Origin: Anthropogastromicrobium sp963652495
GTDB lineage: Bacteria > Bacillota > Clostridia > Lachnospirales > Lachnospiraceae
Length of the DNA: 41,051 nt
Direction of reading: 5' to 3'
Assembly (NCBI GenBank): GCA_963652495.1
Contig: CAVJTU010000020.1
Location: 1-41,051 of the forward strand
Positions 7,056-15,273 of the stretch are shown here, in pieces (positions within the stretch are counted from its first letter, which is position 1; each line of letters starts with the position of its first letter). The position numbers were made by a program, and so were the translations under genes. The notes under the pieces were generated by a model that saw only the letters and a list, made by a program, of their open reading frames with translations, was not told the origin of the DNA and did not search any database.

Positions 7056-8075
7056 ATGGAACAGAGACGAAAAATAAGGTACATCATGGTATTTCTCCTT
7101 TTGGGAGTATGCACGGTACTGCTTGGCATATTGAATATCTGCATTGGAAGCGTCTCGATTCCACTATCGGATATTGTGGCATCCATTCAGGGAAAGTACG
7201 TTGAAAATGCCCGTATTCTGTGGGATATTCGTATGCCCAGAATGCTGGCGGCATTTATCTTAGGCGGTGCGCTTGGCCTGGCCGGCTATCTGTTACAGAC
7301 TTTTTTTCATAATCCGATTGCAGGTCCGTTTGTGTTAGGCATTTCATCTGGTGCGAAGATGACGGTATCTCTTGTTATGGTATTTTTGATGGGACAGGCT
7401 GTCAGTGTAAGCTCTGGAATGATGATTTTATCTGCGTTTGCCGGTGCGATGATCTCTATGGGATTTGTGCTAGTTGTGTCGCGAAAGGTCGAAAGCATGT
7501 CGATGCTCATCGTAGCCGGAGTAATGATCGGCTATATCTGCTCTGCGATAACAGAACTTGTCGTGACATTTGCAGATGATGCCCAAATCGTAAATTTACA
7601 TAACTGGTCCAGAGGAAGCTTTTCCGGTACAACATGGGACAATGTGGCAGTGATGGCAGTCACGGTAGCAGCGACGTCAATGGCTGTTTTTTGCCTGTCA
7701 AAGCCGCTTAGTGCATATCAGTTAGGGGAATCCTACGCGAAAAATCTTGGCGTAAATGTCAAAGCACTTCGCAGTGCAATGGTGCTTCTTTCGAGTATTC
7801 TTTCTGCATGTATCGTAGCATTCGCAGGGCCGATTTCATTCGTGGGTATTGCTGTCCCGCATTTAGCAAAGCAGTTTCTTTCGTGCACGAAGCCGATTCT
7901 TATGATTCCGGCATGCTTTTTGGGCGGCAGTGTATTCTGTCTGTTTTGTGATCTGTTAGCCAGAACGGTAATGGCGCCGACTGAACTTAGTATCAGTACC
8001 GTTACGGCCATTTTCGGTGCGCCGATTGTGTTATGGATTCTAATTTGCAGAAACAAAGAAAGGGCAGTGGAATGA
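7056..8075 (+). CDS. BtuC/FecCD-type ABC importer permease
   Basis: A 339-residue polytopic membrane protein of the FecCD family, which imports cobalamin, haem or ferric siderophores. Family signatures include 'DIRMPRMLAAFILGGALGLAGYLLQ' near residue 62, 'NPIAGPFVLGISSGA' near 88, the cytoplasmic coupling region near 'LGVNVKALRSAMVLLSS', and 'AGPISFVGIAVPHLAK' near 260. About nine to ten hydrophobic segments are visible. The ATG at 1-based 7056 follows a weak AAAGGAAA site. The 147-nt gap upstream contains no recognised element. The stop codon overlaps the ATPase start as ATGA, so the two are translationally coupled. Substrate is inferred to be a corrinoid or cobalt-tetrapyrrole from the riboswitch and neighbouring cbi genes; haem is the main alternative. 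Confidence 0.88.
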   Translation: MEQRRKIRYIMVFLLLGVCTVLLGILNICIGSVSIPLSDIVASIQGKYVENARILWDIRMPRMLAAFILGGALGLAGYLLQTFFHNPIAGPFVLGISSGAKMTVSLVMVFLMGQAVSVSSGMMILSAFAGAMISMGFVLVVSRKVESMSMLIVAGVMIGYICSAITELVVTFADDAQIVNLHNWSRGSFSGTTWDNVAVMAVTVAATSMAVFCLSKPLSAYQLGESYAKNLGVNVKALRSAMVLLSSILSACIVAFAGPISFVGIAVPHLAKQFLSCTKPILMIPACFLGGSVFCLFCDLLARTVMAPTELSISTVTAIFGAPIVLWILICRNKERAVE

Positions 8076-9181
8076 GTGGATATCTTCGGACAGAAAAATT
8101 ATGTGTCGGCTATCAAAAGCACATTGTGGTAGAAAATATCGAAATTACACTCCAAAAAGGTGAAATCCTTACCTTGATCGGGCCAAATGGTGCAGGAAAA
8201 TCCACTGTGCTGAAAAGCATTGCAAAACAGCTTGAACCCCTTGGCGGCAGTATTTATCTGGATCATACAGAATTATCAAAATTGTCAGGACAGCAGTTGT
8301 CGCAGAGCATGGCAGTCGTAATGACGCAGAAGCTTCGTGCAGAGAAAATGACTTGTGAGGATGTCGTTGCGACGGGACGCTATCCGTATACGGGACGCTT
8401 TGGAATCCTTTCAGCATCCGACAGACAAGCCGTAGAGGAAGCAATGAGGCTGGTGCAGGTGACTGCAATAAAGGAAATGGACTTTAATAAGATCAGCGAT
8501 GGACAGCGCCAGCGCGTTATGCTTGCGCGTGCGATCTGTCAAAAGCCGCAGGTCTTAATATTGGATGAGCCGACTTCCTATCTGGATGTCAAATACAAAT
8601 TGGAATTTTTGTCAATCCTGCAGGAAATGAAGCGCCAGAAAAAACTGACTGTAATCATGTCACTTCACGAGTTAGACCTTGCGGAGCGCATTTCCGATCG
8701 GATTCTCTGTGTAAACAAAACGACACCAAAGCGCTTTGGAACACCGCAGGAGATTTTTACAAAAGGATATATTTCAGAGTTGTTTGGTATCGAATCAGGC
8801 AGCTTCGATGAGGAAACGATGAGTGCTGAACTGCCAAAGCCTTCAGGAAAGCCATCTGTTTTTGTCATCGCCGGTGACGGGACCGGGCGAGGCATCTACA
8901 GACAGCTGCAGCGAAGCGGCGTTCCATTTTATACCGGTATTCTTTTTGAAAATGATCTCGATTATCCGGTCGCAAAAGCACTTGCCGCCGAAGTAATCAC
9001 ATCCAAAAGCTTTGAACCCATCACGGGCGAGCTGTTAGAAGCAGCAAAGTCAAGATTAGAAGAATGTGACCGCGTGATCTGCTGCCGTTTTTGCTTTGGC
9101 ACTTTCGAGAAGGCAAATGAGGAGCTTCTTGCCTGGGCAAAGAGCCATAAACCTATTGACATGGTAGTTTATCAATGCTAA
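8072..9181 (+). CDS. BtuD/FecE-type ABC ATPase with unusual C-terminal extension
   Basis: Residues 1-245 are a standard importer ATPase: Walker A GPNGAGKST (37-45), signature ISDGQ (141-145, with Asp where most have Gly), Walker B VLILDEPTS (161-169) and switch His199. About 115 more residues follow, absent from ordinary BtuD or FecE. This extension has a glycine-rich strand-turn 'VFVIAGDGTGRG' (263-274), an alternating alpha/beta pattern, and a cysteine cluster Cys337, Cys338 and Cys341 before a final helix. It may be a regulatory or ligand-sensing domain; I do not recognise the family. The start at 8072 forms an ATGA overlap with the permease; an earlier in-frame ATG at 8033 would extend 13 codons into the permease and is less likely. 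Confidence 0.85.
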   Translation: MSGYLRTEKLCVGYQKHIVVENIEITLQKGEILTLIGPNGAGKSTVLKSIAKQLEPLGGSIYLDHTELSKLSGQQLSQSMAVVMTQKLRAEKMTCEDVVATGRYPYTGRFGILSASDRQAVEEAMRLVQVTAIKEMDFNKISDGQRQRVMLARAICQKPQVLILDEPTSYLDVKYKLEFLSILQEMKRQKKLTVIMSLHELDLAERISDRILCVNKTTPKRFGTPQEIFTKGYISELFGIESGSFDEETMSAELPKPSGKPSVFVIAGDGTGRGIYRQLQRSGVPFYTGILFENDLDYPVAKALAAEVITSKSFEPITGELLEAAKSRLEECDRVICCRFCFGTFEKANEELLAWAKSHKPIDMVVYQC

Positions 9182-9232
9182 GATACCAAAGATAAAAATA
9201 GAGAAACATGCAAAAGGAAAAGGCAGGAAAAA

Positions 9233-10000
9233 ATGTTAAATCAGTTTTCAAGAACCCAGCTTTTGTTGGGAAAAGAGGGGATGGATGTGCTTGCAAAAGC
9301 AAAGGTAGCCATCTTTGGTATCGGCGGTGTTGGCGGCTACGTAGTGGAGGCACTTGCAAGAAGCGGCATAGGTTCTTTTGTACTTGTAGATGACGATAAG
9401 GTGTGCTTAACAAATATCAATCGTCAGATTATCGCAACGAGAAAAACAATTGGAAAATATAAAGTAGAGGTCATGAGAGATCGTATCTTGGAGATCAATC
9501 CGGATGCGCAGGTGGAGATGCGTCAATGCTTTTATCTGCCGGAGAATGCGCACGAATTTGATTTTTCCGAGTATTCCTATGTGGTAGATGCGGTCGATAC
9601 TGTTACCGCGAAGATCGAGATCATCATGCGTGCGCAGGCGGCAGGTGTTCCTGTAATCAGCTGCATGGGTGCAGGAAATAAGCTTGACCCGACACAGTTT
9701 CATGTTGCTGATATTTACAAGACAACGATGTGTCCGTTAGCAAAGGTTATGCGCCGTGAACTAAAAAAGCGCGGTGTCAAGAAGTTAAAAGTCGTCTACT
9801 CAACTGAGAAGTCCGTGCGTCCGTTGGAGGACATGAGCGTCAGCTGCCGTTCTCACTGTGTATGCCCGCCTGGAACGAAGCATAAGTGTACCGAAAGAAG
9901 AGACATTCCGGGAAGTGTAGCATTTGTGCCGCCGGTAGCAGGCCTGATTCTGGCTGGTGAAGTTATTAAAGATCTTGTTAAGCAGCAGATCCGTCCATAA
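9233..10000 (+). CDS. tcdA: tRNA threonylcarbamoyladenosine dehydratase (ThiF/E1-like superfamily)
   Basis: A 255-residue E1-like protein that in its family uses ATP to dehydrate t6A37 of tRNA to the cyclic ct6A form. The N-terminal 'QFSRTQLLLGKEG' and Rossmann 'VAIFGIGGVGGYVVEALARSGIG' (about 24-46) with 'LVDDDKVCLTNINRQI' are characteristic. The middle has the 'VVDAVDTVTAK' adenylation-site motif. The C-terminal part contains cysteines in a 'CRSHCVCPPG' context and 'PGSVAFVPPVAGLILAGEVIKDL', as in TcdA/YgdL. A plain AGGAAA site precedes the ATG. It sits 51 nt after the importer ATPase, between two transporter operons of the cobalamin cluster, although no link between ct6A and B12 is known to me. 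It may be a passenger or may respond to the same transcript. Confidence 0.85.
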   Translation: MLNQFSRTQLLLGKEGMDVLAKAKVAIFGIGGVGGYVVEALARSGIGSFVLVDDDKVCLTNINRQIIATRKTIGKYKVEVMRDRILEINPDAQVEMRQCFYLPENAHEFDFSEYSYVVDAVDTVTAKIEIIMRAQAAGVPVISCMGAGNKLDPTQFHVADIYKTTMCPLAKVMRRELKKRGVKKLKVVYSTEKSVRPLEDMSVSCRSHCVCPPGTKHKCTERRDIPGSVAFVPPVAGLILAGEVIKDLVKQQIRP

Positions 10001-10025
10001 GGTTAATGAGAGTGTAAAACCAACT

Positions 10026-10067
10026 ACCCTTGGGTGGTGGGATGTTGAGCTAGGAGCGTCAGCTCCT
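10026..10067 (+). promoter_or_regulatory. Pair of hairpins upstream of the Nik/Opp-type SBP
   Basis: The sequence ACTACCC-TT-GGGTGGT around 10023-10041 and the perfect AGGAGC-GTCA-GCTCCT stem (10052-10067) lie between tcdA and the SBP gene. Neither has a U-tract, so they look like leader or mRNA-processing structures rather than terminators. I see no promoter pair here. Confidence 0.35.
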
Positions 10068-10121
10068 TAGAAGTCCGTTACGTTTAGATAATGGGCAGCT
10101 CACTTTAGAGGAGGAGAGAAA

Positions 10122-11816
10122 ATGCAAATCAAAAAACTTTGCAGAACCATGTTAACTATGTTTTTAGCTGCAGGAATGCTGACTGCGACTGTACTTCCGG
10201 CTGCAGCAGAGGAAACCTCAGAAGAGGTTAGCAGCACCGCACAGGAAGAAGTGCAGGAGGCAAAAAAAGGCGGCGTAGTAGAAGAACTGCATATTGGAAT
10301 CACAAAAGACATAGAGCCGCGTTCTCTTGCCAGTGAGCAGGGACAGTTTGGCCGTATGAATTACAATGCATTTTGTGCAGGTACCATGCTGACACGTGAT
10401 GTCAACAATGAAATTCAGCCAAACCTTATGACAGATTGGAGCATTGAGGATGACGGAAGCACCATCATTGCTACGTTCGCAACGGATCAGGGGATTACCT
10501 GGCACGATGGTGAGCCATTCACGATTGACGATGTAATCTTTACAATTGATTACATGAACAATGTGATGTCATCCGGCTATATGTCAAAAGTAGAGTCTGT
10601 TGAAAAGTTGAGTGATACTCAGGTTAAGATGCATGTAAAGGACAATGCAGCTTATTTTACACTGGGAAACTCTGCTGTATTTGTTCGTATATTCCCAAAG
10701 CACATCTGGGAAAATATTGATGATCCGTCAAATTATACGGGTGATGATGCAACTATCGGCTGCGGTCCATATAAGTTAGTAAACGTAGACGAGGATGCAA
10801 GAACCATGACATATGAGGCAGTTGGTGATACTTATATGGGCAAAGAGTTGACTGTAAAACGTGTAGTTGTTCGTACTTATGATAGTCAGGATGCGCTTGT
10901 TATGGCATTGAATACCGGAGAGGTAGATGCAATGTGCGATTATTCCAATCCGATCAGCGCAACTATGCTGGATTCGCTCACTGGTGTAGAGGGACTTGAC
11001 CCAGGCAAGAGTACAAACCTTGGTCTGTTCCAGATTATTTTTGGATTTAATGAGACACCTACAAATGATGTAGAGTTTCGTAAGGCTGTCCGCGTAGCAC
11101 TTGATTATGAACTGCTTGCAAGTACGATCGGCGGTGAGGATGGCGAGATTCCGGGAGCAGGAATCCTGACTCCGGCATCCATTGGCTATGACGATACCAT
11201 TTCACAGCTGTATCAGGATCTTGATGAAGCAAATCAGATTTTGGATGAGGCCGGCTATGTCGATGCAGACGGAGATGGCTACCGTGATCTTCCGGATGGT
11301 TCTGAGATGAATATTTTGGTAACACCGCAGTACAATACAACAAAGGCTGCTCTGTATCAGCGTATCTCTGAGATCGTGATTGACAATCTGGATAAGGTGG
11401 GCGTAAAGTGCACGTTAGATGAGGCAAGTGTGAGAAATCAGGATGCCGAGACAAAAATCAGAAATGACGGCGCATATGAGATTTACATAGGTTATTCAAC
11501 ACAGGGAGTTGCTTATTATAAGACTGCTTATCTGTATATGTTTGATGATCCGATCAGCATGTGGGGAACCTGTAACCTTGAGGATTTTAACACCGCTTAT
11601 AACAATATGCTCAATGCACAGGGACTTGATTCTTATATTGATGCGGTAAAGGAACTTCAGCAGGTAAATGTAGAAGAATGCGTAGGTATTCCGCTGTGCT
11701 GGGATAAGGCATATTATCCATATCGTACAGACAAGTATACCGGTTGGGTGAATTATCCGGGATGGGGCGTTATCAACCCGGATACCTGGTACAATTTAAC
11801 AACGATCGCTGAGTAA
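10122..11816 (+). CDS. Family 5 ABC substrate-binding protein, Nik/Opp type (inferred Co/Ni or peptide)
   Basis: A 564-residue exported binding protein of SBP family 5. The signal peptide ends at AAA-EE near residue 29 with no lipobox cysteine, which is odd for a Gram-positive ABC receptor. Family features include 'GITWHDGEPFTIDDVIFTIDYM' near residue 127, 'GPYKLV', the 'LNTGEVDAMCDY' segment and 'VEFRKAVRVALDYE'. Family 5 proteins bind di- and oligopeptides or metal complexes (NikA). Because the operon lies inside the cobalamin cluster and is almost contiguous with cbiK-cbiC, I infer uptake of cobalt, possibly nickel, perhaps as a chelate. A strong GAGGAGAG site precedes the ATG. A hairpin terminator follows, so this gene may be expressed above its permease genes. 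Confidence 0.8.
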   Translation: MQIKKLCRTMLTMFLAAGMLTATVLPAAAEETSEEVSSTAQEEVQEAKKGGVVEELHIGITKDIEPRSLASEQGQFGRMNYNAFCAGTMLTRDVNNEIQPNLMTDWSIEDDGSTIIATFATDQGITWHDGEPFTIDDVIFTIDYMNNVMSSGYMSKVESVEKLSDTQVKMHVKDNAAYFTLGNSAVFVRIFPKHIWENIDDPSNYTGDDATIGCGPYKLVNVDEDARTMTYEAVGDTYMGKELTVKRVVVRTYDSQDALVMALNTGEVDAMCDYSNPISATMLDSLTGVEGLDPGKSTNLGLFQIIFGFNETPTNDVEFRKAVRVALDYELLASTIGGEDGEIPGAGILTPASIGYDDTISQLYQDLDEANQILDEAGYVDADGDGYRDLPDGSEMNILVTPQYNTTKAALYQRISEIVIDNLDKVGVKCTLDEASVRNQDAETKIRNDGAYEIYIGYSTQGVAYYKTAYLYMFDDPISMWGTCNLEDFNTAYNNMLNAQGLDSYIDAVKELQQVNVEECVGIPLCWDKAYYPYRTDKYTGWVNYPGWGVINPDTWYNLTTIAE

Positions 11817-11837
11817 TTAAAAGGCGGTTTTCCTGAA

Positions 11838-11878
11838 AACGGGGAATGGAGAGAGCAGTTTCCTCCATCCCCGTTTTT
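11838..11878 (+). terminator. Intra-operon terminator/attenuator after the SBP gene
   Basis: The stem AACGGGGAATGGAG (11838-11851) pairs with CTCCATCCCCGTT (11863-11875), apart from one bulged A, and is followed by a T-run (11874-11878). It lies between the SBP and its permeases, so it likely lets only part of the transcripts continue. Confidence 0.75.
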
Positions 11879-11903
11879 GAATTATGAAGGAATGGAGAGG
11901 AAC

Positions 11904-12905
11904 GTGAAAAAAAGCAATTATTTACTCAGACATCTGGCAGAGGGAATTTTTATCATTTTCTGTATTATTACGGTAAATTTTTTTCTGATCCGTTTTATGC
12001 CTGGTGATACGGTATGTCACATTCTTGGTGAGGATGAATATTTCAGCCTTATGAGTACGGCACCGGAAAAAATTGAGGAAGTCCGCGCAGATTATGGCCT
12101 TGACAAAAGTTATCCAGAGCAGTTTGCGGCATATCTTTCTAAAACACTTCGTCTGGATTTCGGAAACTCCTTCCGGACAAAAAATTCAGTCTTTTCCACA
12201 ATTTTATTTCGAGCGAGATGGACGCTCTGGCTGGCAATTCCCACCATTTTTGTATCCGGTATCATTGGAGCATCGACTGGTTTGTATTGTGGACGCAAAA
12301 ATGGAAGCAGGCTGGATGGCTTACTGACAGGAATCAGTCTTTTGATCAGCACAATTCCGACAAACTGTCTGGCAATTTTATTTCTTGTATTTTTTGCATT
12401 TAAGGCGGGATGGTTTCCAATCAGTGGAATTACAAGCGGCGGTTATACCGGATTTGCAAAAACACTTGATATTTTTCGTCATATGCAGCTGCCGCTTATT
12501 ATCATGATTTTATATCGCAGTGCATCCAACCATCTTTTAATGCGAAGTACGGCAATGCAGATAGGAAAGAGTGAATATATTGACACGGCAGTTTCAAAAG
12601 GCATGTCGGAACGTCGCCTTCGTCTGTGTCATATGCTGAAAAATACGCTTTGTCCATACATTACATCACTATGCATGCAGTTTGGAAATGTGCTGACAGG
12701 TGCCATGATGGTAGAAATTGTCTTTTCATGGAAGGGCATGGGTACACTGATCTATGATTCCGTCACATCAAAAGACTTTCCTATGCTGCAGGGATGCTTT
12801 TTGTTTATCGGCATCTGTGTGGTTGTATCGAATTTTGTGGCAGATCTTTTATGCATGATAATCGATCCGCGTATCAAAGGAGGTGTTTCTTGTGAAGAAA
12901 TATAA
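11904..12905 (+). CDS. ABC transporter permease 1, Nik/Dpp/OppB type
   Basis: A 333-residue inner-membrane permease. It begins with a hydrophobic helix (HLAEGIFIIFCIITVNFFLIRFMPGD), the PGD motif being typical of OppB/DppB/NikB N-termini. The binding-protein-dependent transport signature is near 'YIDTAVSKGMSERRLRLCHMLKNTL', the cytoplasmic EAA loop that contacts the ATPase. Near the C-terminus 'VEIVFSWKGMGTLIYDSV' matches the usual 'E.IF..PGLG.L...A'. I chose the GTG at 11904, preceded by GGAGAGG (11894-11900), over the TTG at 11877, which lies in the terminator T-run. It overlaps the next gene by 14 nt. Confidence 0.85.
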   Translation: MKKSNYLLRHLAEGIFIIFCIITVNFFLIRFMPGDTVCHILGEDEYFSLMSTAPEKIEEVRADYGLDKSYPEQFAAYLSKTLRLDFGNSFRTKNSVFSTILFRARWTLWLAIPTIFVSGIIGASTGLYCGRKNGSRLDGLLTGISLLISTIPTNCLAILFLVFFAFKAGWFPISGITSGGYTGFAKTLDIFRHMQLPLIIMILYRSASNHLLMRSTAMQIGKSEYIDTAVSKGMSERRLRLCHMLKNTLCPYITSLCMQFGNVLTGAMMVEIVFSWKGMGTLIYDSVTSKDFPMLQGCFLFIGICVVVSNFVADLLCMIIDPRIKGGVSCEEI

Positions 12906-13704
12906 TCGCTCCTTTTACGTCGGTGCCGGGATTTTAATCCTATTTTTATTTGCCGCCATCTTTGCGCCGCTTCTTGCACCGTATGACCCGTATGCGCTCG
13001 GAAAGCCATATTTAAAGCCATGTGCTGAACATTTGCTTGGCACAAATGACGTAGGTCAGGATATTTTGAGTGAGCTAATCTACGGAACGCGTGTTTCGTT
13101 AATGATTGGCATTTGTTCTTCGCTGGTAATTACAATAATAGGAAGCGGAGTGGGCTTAAGCTGCGCTTATTTTGGTGGACGCTGTGATCGGATTTTAATG
13201 AAAATTACGTCAGTTGCTATGGCTGTTCCGTCACTTCCGGTTGCAATTATATTGGCTGCCTATCTTGATGCCGGTATTTGGAATCTGATCATTGCCATCT
13301 GTATTACAGCATGGCCGTCAACAGCTCGAATTGTGCGCGCAAAGGCACAGGAATTAAATGAACTTCCTTATATCAAGATTGAAAAGACGCTTGGCATGAG
13401 TGGACCGAAAATTATTATAAAACATATGCTTCCTAATTTGTCTGATATTGTTCTGACAAGAAGTGTACTTTCAATCTCAGGTGCAATGTTGACAGAGGCA
13501 AGCCTAAGCTTTCTGGGGCTTGGTGTGATTGGACAAAAGAGCTGGGGCGGAATTTTGTATTATGCCTATTTTCGAAATGGAATCATCAATAATTATTATT
13601 GGTGGTATCTTCCCCCGATGATTTGCATCTCACTTTCCGTGCTTGGCTTTATGATGATTGCAAACAGAAGACCATGTGTGCAGGAGGTGACGAAGGGATG
13701 CTGA
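12892..13704 (+). CDS. ABC transporter permease 2, Nik/Dpp/OppC type
   Basis: A 270-residue partner permease. After an N-terminal helix (ILILFLFAAIFAPLLAPYDPYALG) comes 'HLLGTNDVGQDILSELIYGTRVSLMIGI', the classic OppC/NikC motif. The EAA loop lies near 'LPYIKIEKTLGMSGPKIIIKHMLPN', and 'LTEASLSFLGLGV' near the C-terminus is diagnostic. The GTG at 12892 is chosen because AGGAGG (12878-12883) lies eight nt upstream; a GTG at 12883 overlaps that site. The stop overlaps the start of the following ATPase, so the two are co-translated. Confidence 0.87.
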   Translation: MKKYNRSFYVGAGILILFLFAAIFAPLLAPYDPYALGKPYLKPCAEHLLGTNDVGQDILSELIYGTRVSLMIGICSSLVITIIGSGVGLSCAYFGGRCDRILMKITSVAMAVPSLPVAIILAAYLDAGIWNLIIAICITAWPSTARIVRAKAQELNELPYIKIEKTLGMSGPKIIIKHMLPNLSDIVLTRSVLSISGAMLTEASLSFLGLGVIGQKSWGGILYYAYFRNGIINNYYWWYLPPMICISLSVLGFMMIANRRPCVQEVTKGC

Positions 13705-14618
13705 CATTTTCACATATTACGGTGCGTTTCGGACGGGAAGGCACACCGAATGCGATTGATGATATCAGTCTGGATGTGAATGAAAAGGAAAAAGTCTTTC
13801 TTATTGGAGAGACCGGAAGCGGAAAGAGCGTGCTTTTGATGGCTGTGCTTGGCATGCTGCCGGAGAGTGCAGCTGTTTTTGGCGAGGCGATCCTTGATGG
13901 AAAAAATATTCTTGGTCTTTCACAGAAGGAGCTTCGCCATATTCGCGGAACGGAGATTGCCTATATTCCACAGGGAAGCGGCAATGGCATGAATCCACTC
14001 TTAAAGGTAGGGTATCAGGTCGGCGAGCCGCTTATGATTCACGAACATATGAAAAAGAAATCGGTTATTGCCCGCGTCATTGAACAGCTGAAAAGCTTTG
14101 ATCTGGGAAAGGAAGAAAGCATTGTCAAAAGTTATCCGCATATGCTTAGCGGAGGCATGAAGCAGCGAAGCCTGATTGCGATGGGTGTTATGGAAAATGC
14201 TCCGATTTTGTTTGCGGATGAGCCTACAAAAGGGCTTGACCAAGAGCGCATTCAAACTGTTGCAGACTGTTTTGAAAAATTGACTGACAAGACAATCATA
14301 TGCGTCACGCACGATCTGCGTTTTGCAAGAAAAGCAGCAAATACGATCTGTGTGCTGTACTCATCTGAGACGATAGAGATTGCACCAAAGGAAGAATTCT
14401 TTTTACAGCCGCTGCACCCCTATTCGAGAGCAATCATTGATGCACTCCCGGAAAACGGACTGAAAGTCTCAGAGGGGTTTGCACCGCCAAGGGAAGGCTT
14501 TTCGGGAGGCTGCCGCTATGCGAAGCGCTGCCGCTTCTGTACGAAGCGCTGCGAGAAAAGACCGCCGCTTATTGAAAAAGATGGAAGAAAGGTACGGTGC
14601 TGGCTTTATGCTGATTGA
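13698..14618 (+). CDS. ABC transporter ATPase 1, Nik/Dpp/OppD type
   Basis: A 306-residue ATPase with Walker A GETGSGKS (37-44), signature LSGGMKQR, Walker B ILFADEPTKG and switch His in VTHDL. The C-terminus carries the oligopeptide/nickel ATPase extension with a cysteine cluster (GCRYAKRCRFCTKRC) that in OppD/DppD relatives binds a [4Fe-4S] cluster. The start at 13698 overlaps the permease stop (ATGCTGA) and has GAAGGG just upstream; a much earlier in-frame ATG at 13599 would lie inside the permease and add residues of no known domain. Confidence 0.88.
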   Translation: MLTFSHITVRFGREGTPNAIDDISLDVNEKEKVFLIGETGSGKSVLLMAVLGMLPESAAVFGEAILDGKNILGLSQKELRHIRGTEIAYIPQGSGNGMNPLLKVGYQVGEPLMIHEHMKKKSVIARVIEQLKSFDLGKEESIVKSYPHMLSGGMKQRSLIAMGVMENAPILFADEPTKGLDQERIQTVADCFEKLTDKTIICVTHDLRFARKAANTICVLYSSETIEIAPKEEFFLQPLHPYSRAIIDALPENGLKVSEGFAPPREGFSGGCRYAKRCRFCTKRCEKRPPLIEKDGRKVRCWLYAD

Positions 14619-15270
14619 GGTAAAAAATTTAAAAAAGCGATATCATCCGCACAGTCCGTGGGTTGTCGATGACGTCAGCTTTTGTATTGATACAGGAGAT
14701 TGCATTGGCATTATGGGTGAGAGCGGATGCGGAAAATCCACGATTGGACAAATTCTTGCAGGATTGTATCGTCCTACGGCAGGGCAGATCCTTTTTAAGG
14801 GAGAAGAAATTCACATGCCATATTCAAAGAACGTCCGCCCAAAGATTCAGATCCTTTTTCAGCATCCGGAGGTGTCATTCGATCCAAAGATGAAACTGTC
14901 AGACAGCTTAAAGGAGCCATACAGCCTGAAAAAGGTGAAATATGAAAAATCTGCATTATTAGCATATATGGAACGTTTTGGAATCTATGAGGAACATGTA
15001 GGCCGCTTTCCGTCTGAGTTAAGCGGTGGAGAACTGCAGCGTATGGCACTTGCGCGTGCGATGCTAATGAAGCCAGAGTTTTTGATATTAGACGAGCCAA
15101 CCAGTATGCTGGATATGGTATCGCAGGCACAGATGATTCATCTGTTAAAGCAGCTGCAGGAGGAAACCGGGATTGCATATTTGTTTATTTCTCATGATGA
15201 AAGATTAAACAGGCTGTTTTGCGATAAAATTTGGCTCTTACAGAATGGAAAATTAAGTGAGGGGAGATAA
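14608..15270 (+). CDS. ABC transporter ATPase 2, Nik/Dpp/OppF type (short)
   Basis: The partner ATPase, 220 residues, with Walker A GESGCGKS (37-44), signature LSGGELQRMALARA, Walker B FLILDEPTSML and switch His in ISHDE. It is shorter than OppF (normally over 300) and lacks the Cys-rich C-terminal extension, which fits NikE-like proteins better than OppF. The ATG at 14608 lies inside the end of the preceding ATPase gene, an 11-nt overlap; the earlier in-frame ATG at 14479 would add a basic, non-homologous 43-residue tail read from that gene. Only 3 nt separate its stop from the cbiK-cbiC start, which ties this transporter to cobalamin synthesis and supports cobalt as substrate. Confidence 0.87.
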   Translation: MLIEVKNLKKRYHPHSPWVVDDVSFCIDTGDCIGIMGESGCGKSTIGQILAGLYRPTAGQILFKGEEIHMPYSKNVRPKIQILFQHPEVSFDPKMKLSDSLKEPYSLKKVKYEKSALLAYMERFGIYEEHVGRFPSELSGGELQRMALARAMLMKPEFLILDEPTSMLDMVSQAQMIHLLKQLQEETGIAYLFISHDERLNRLFCDKIWLLQNGKLSEGR

Positions 15271-15273
15271 AGC

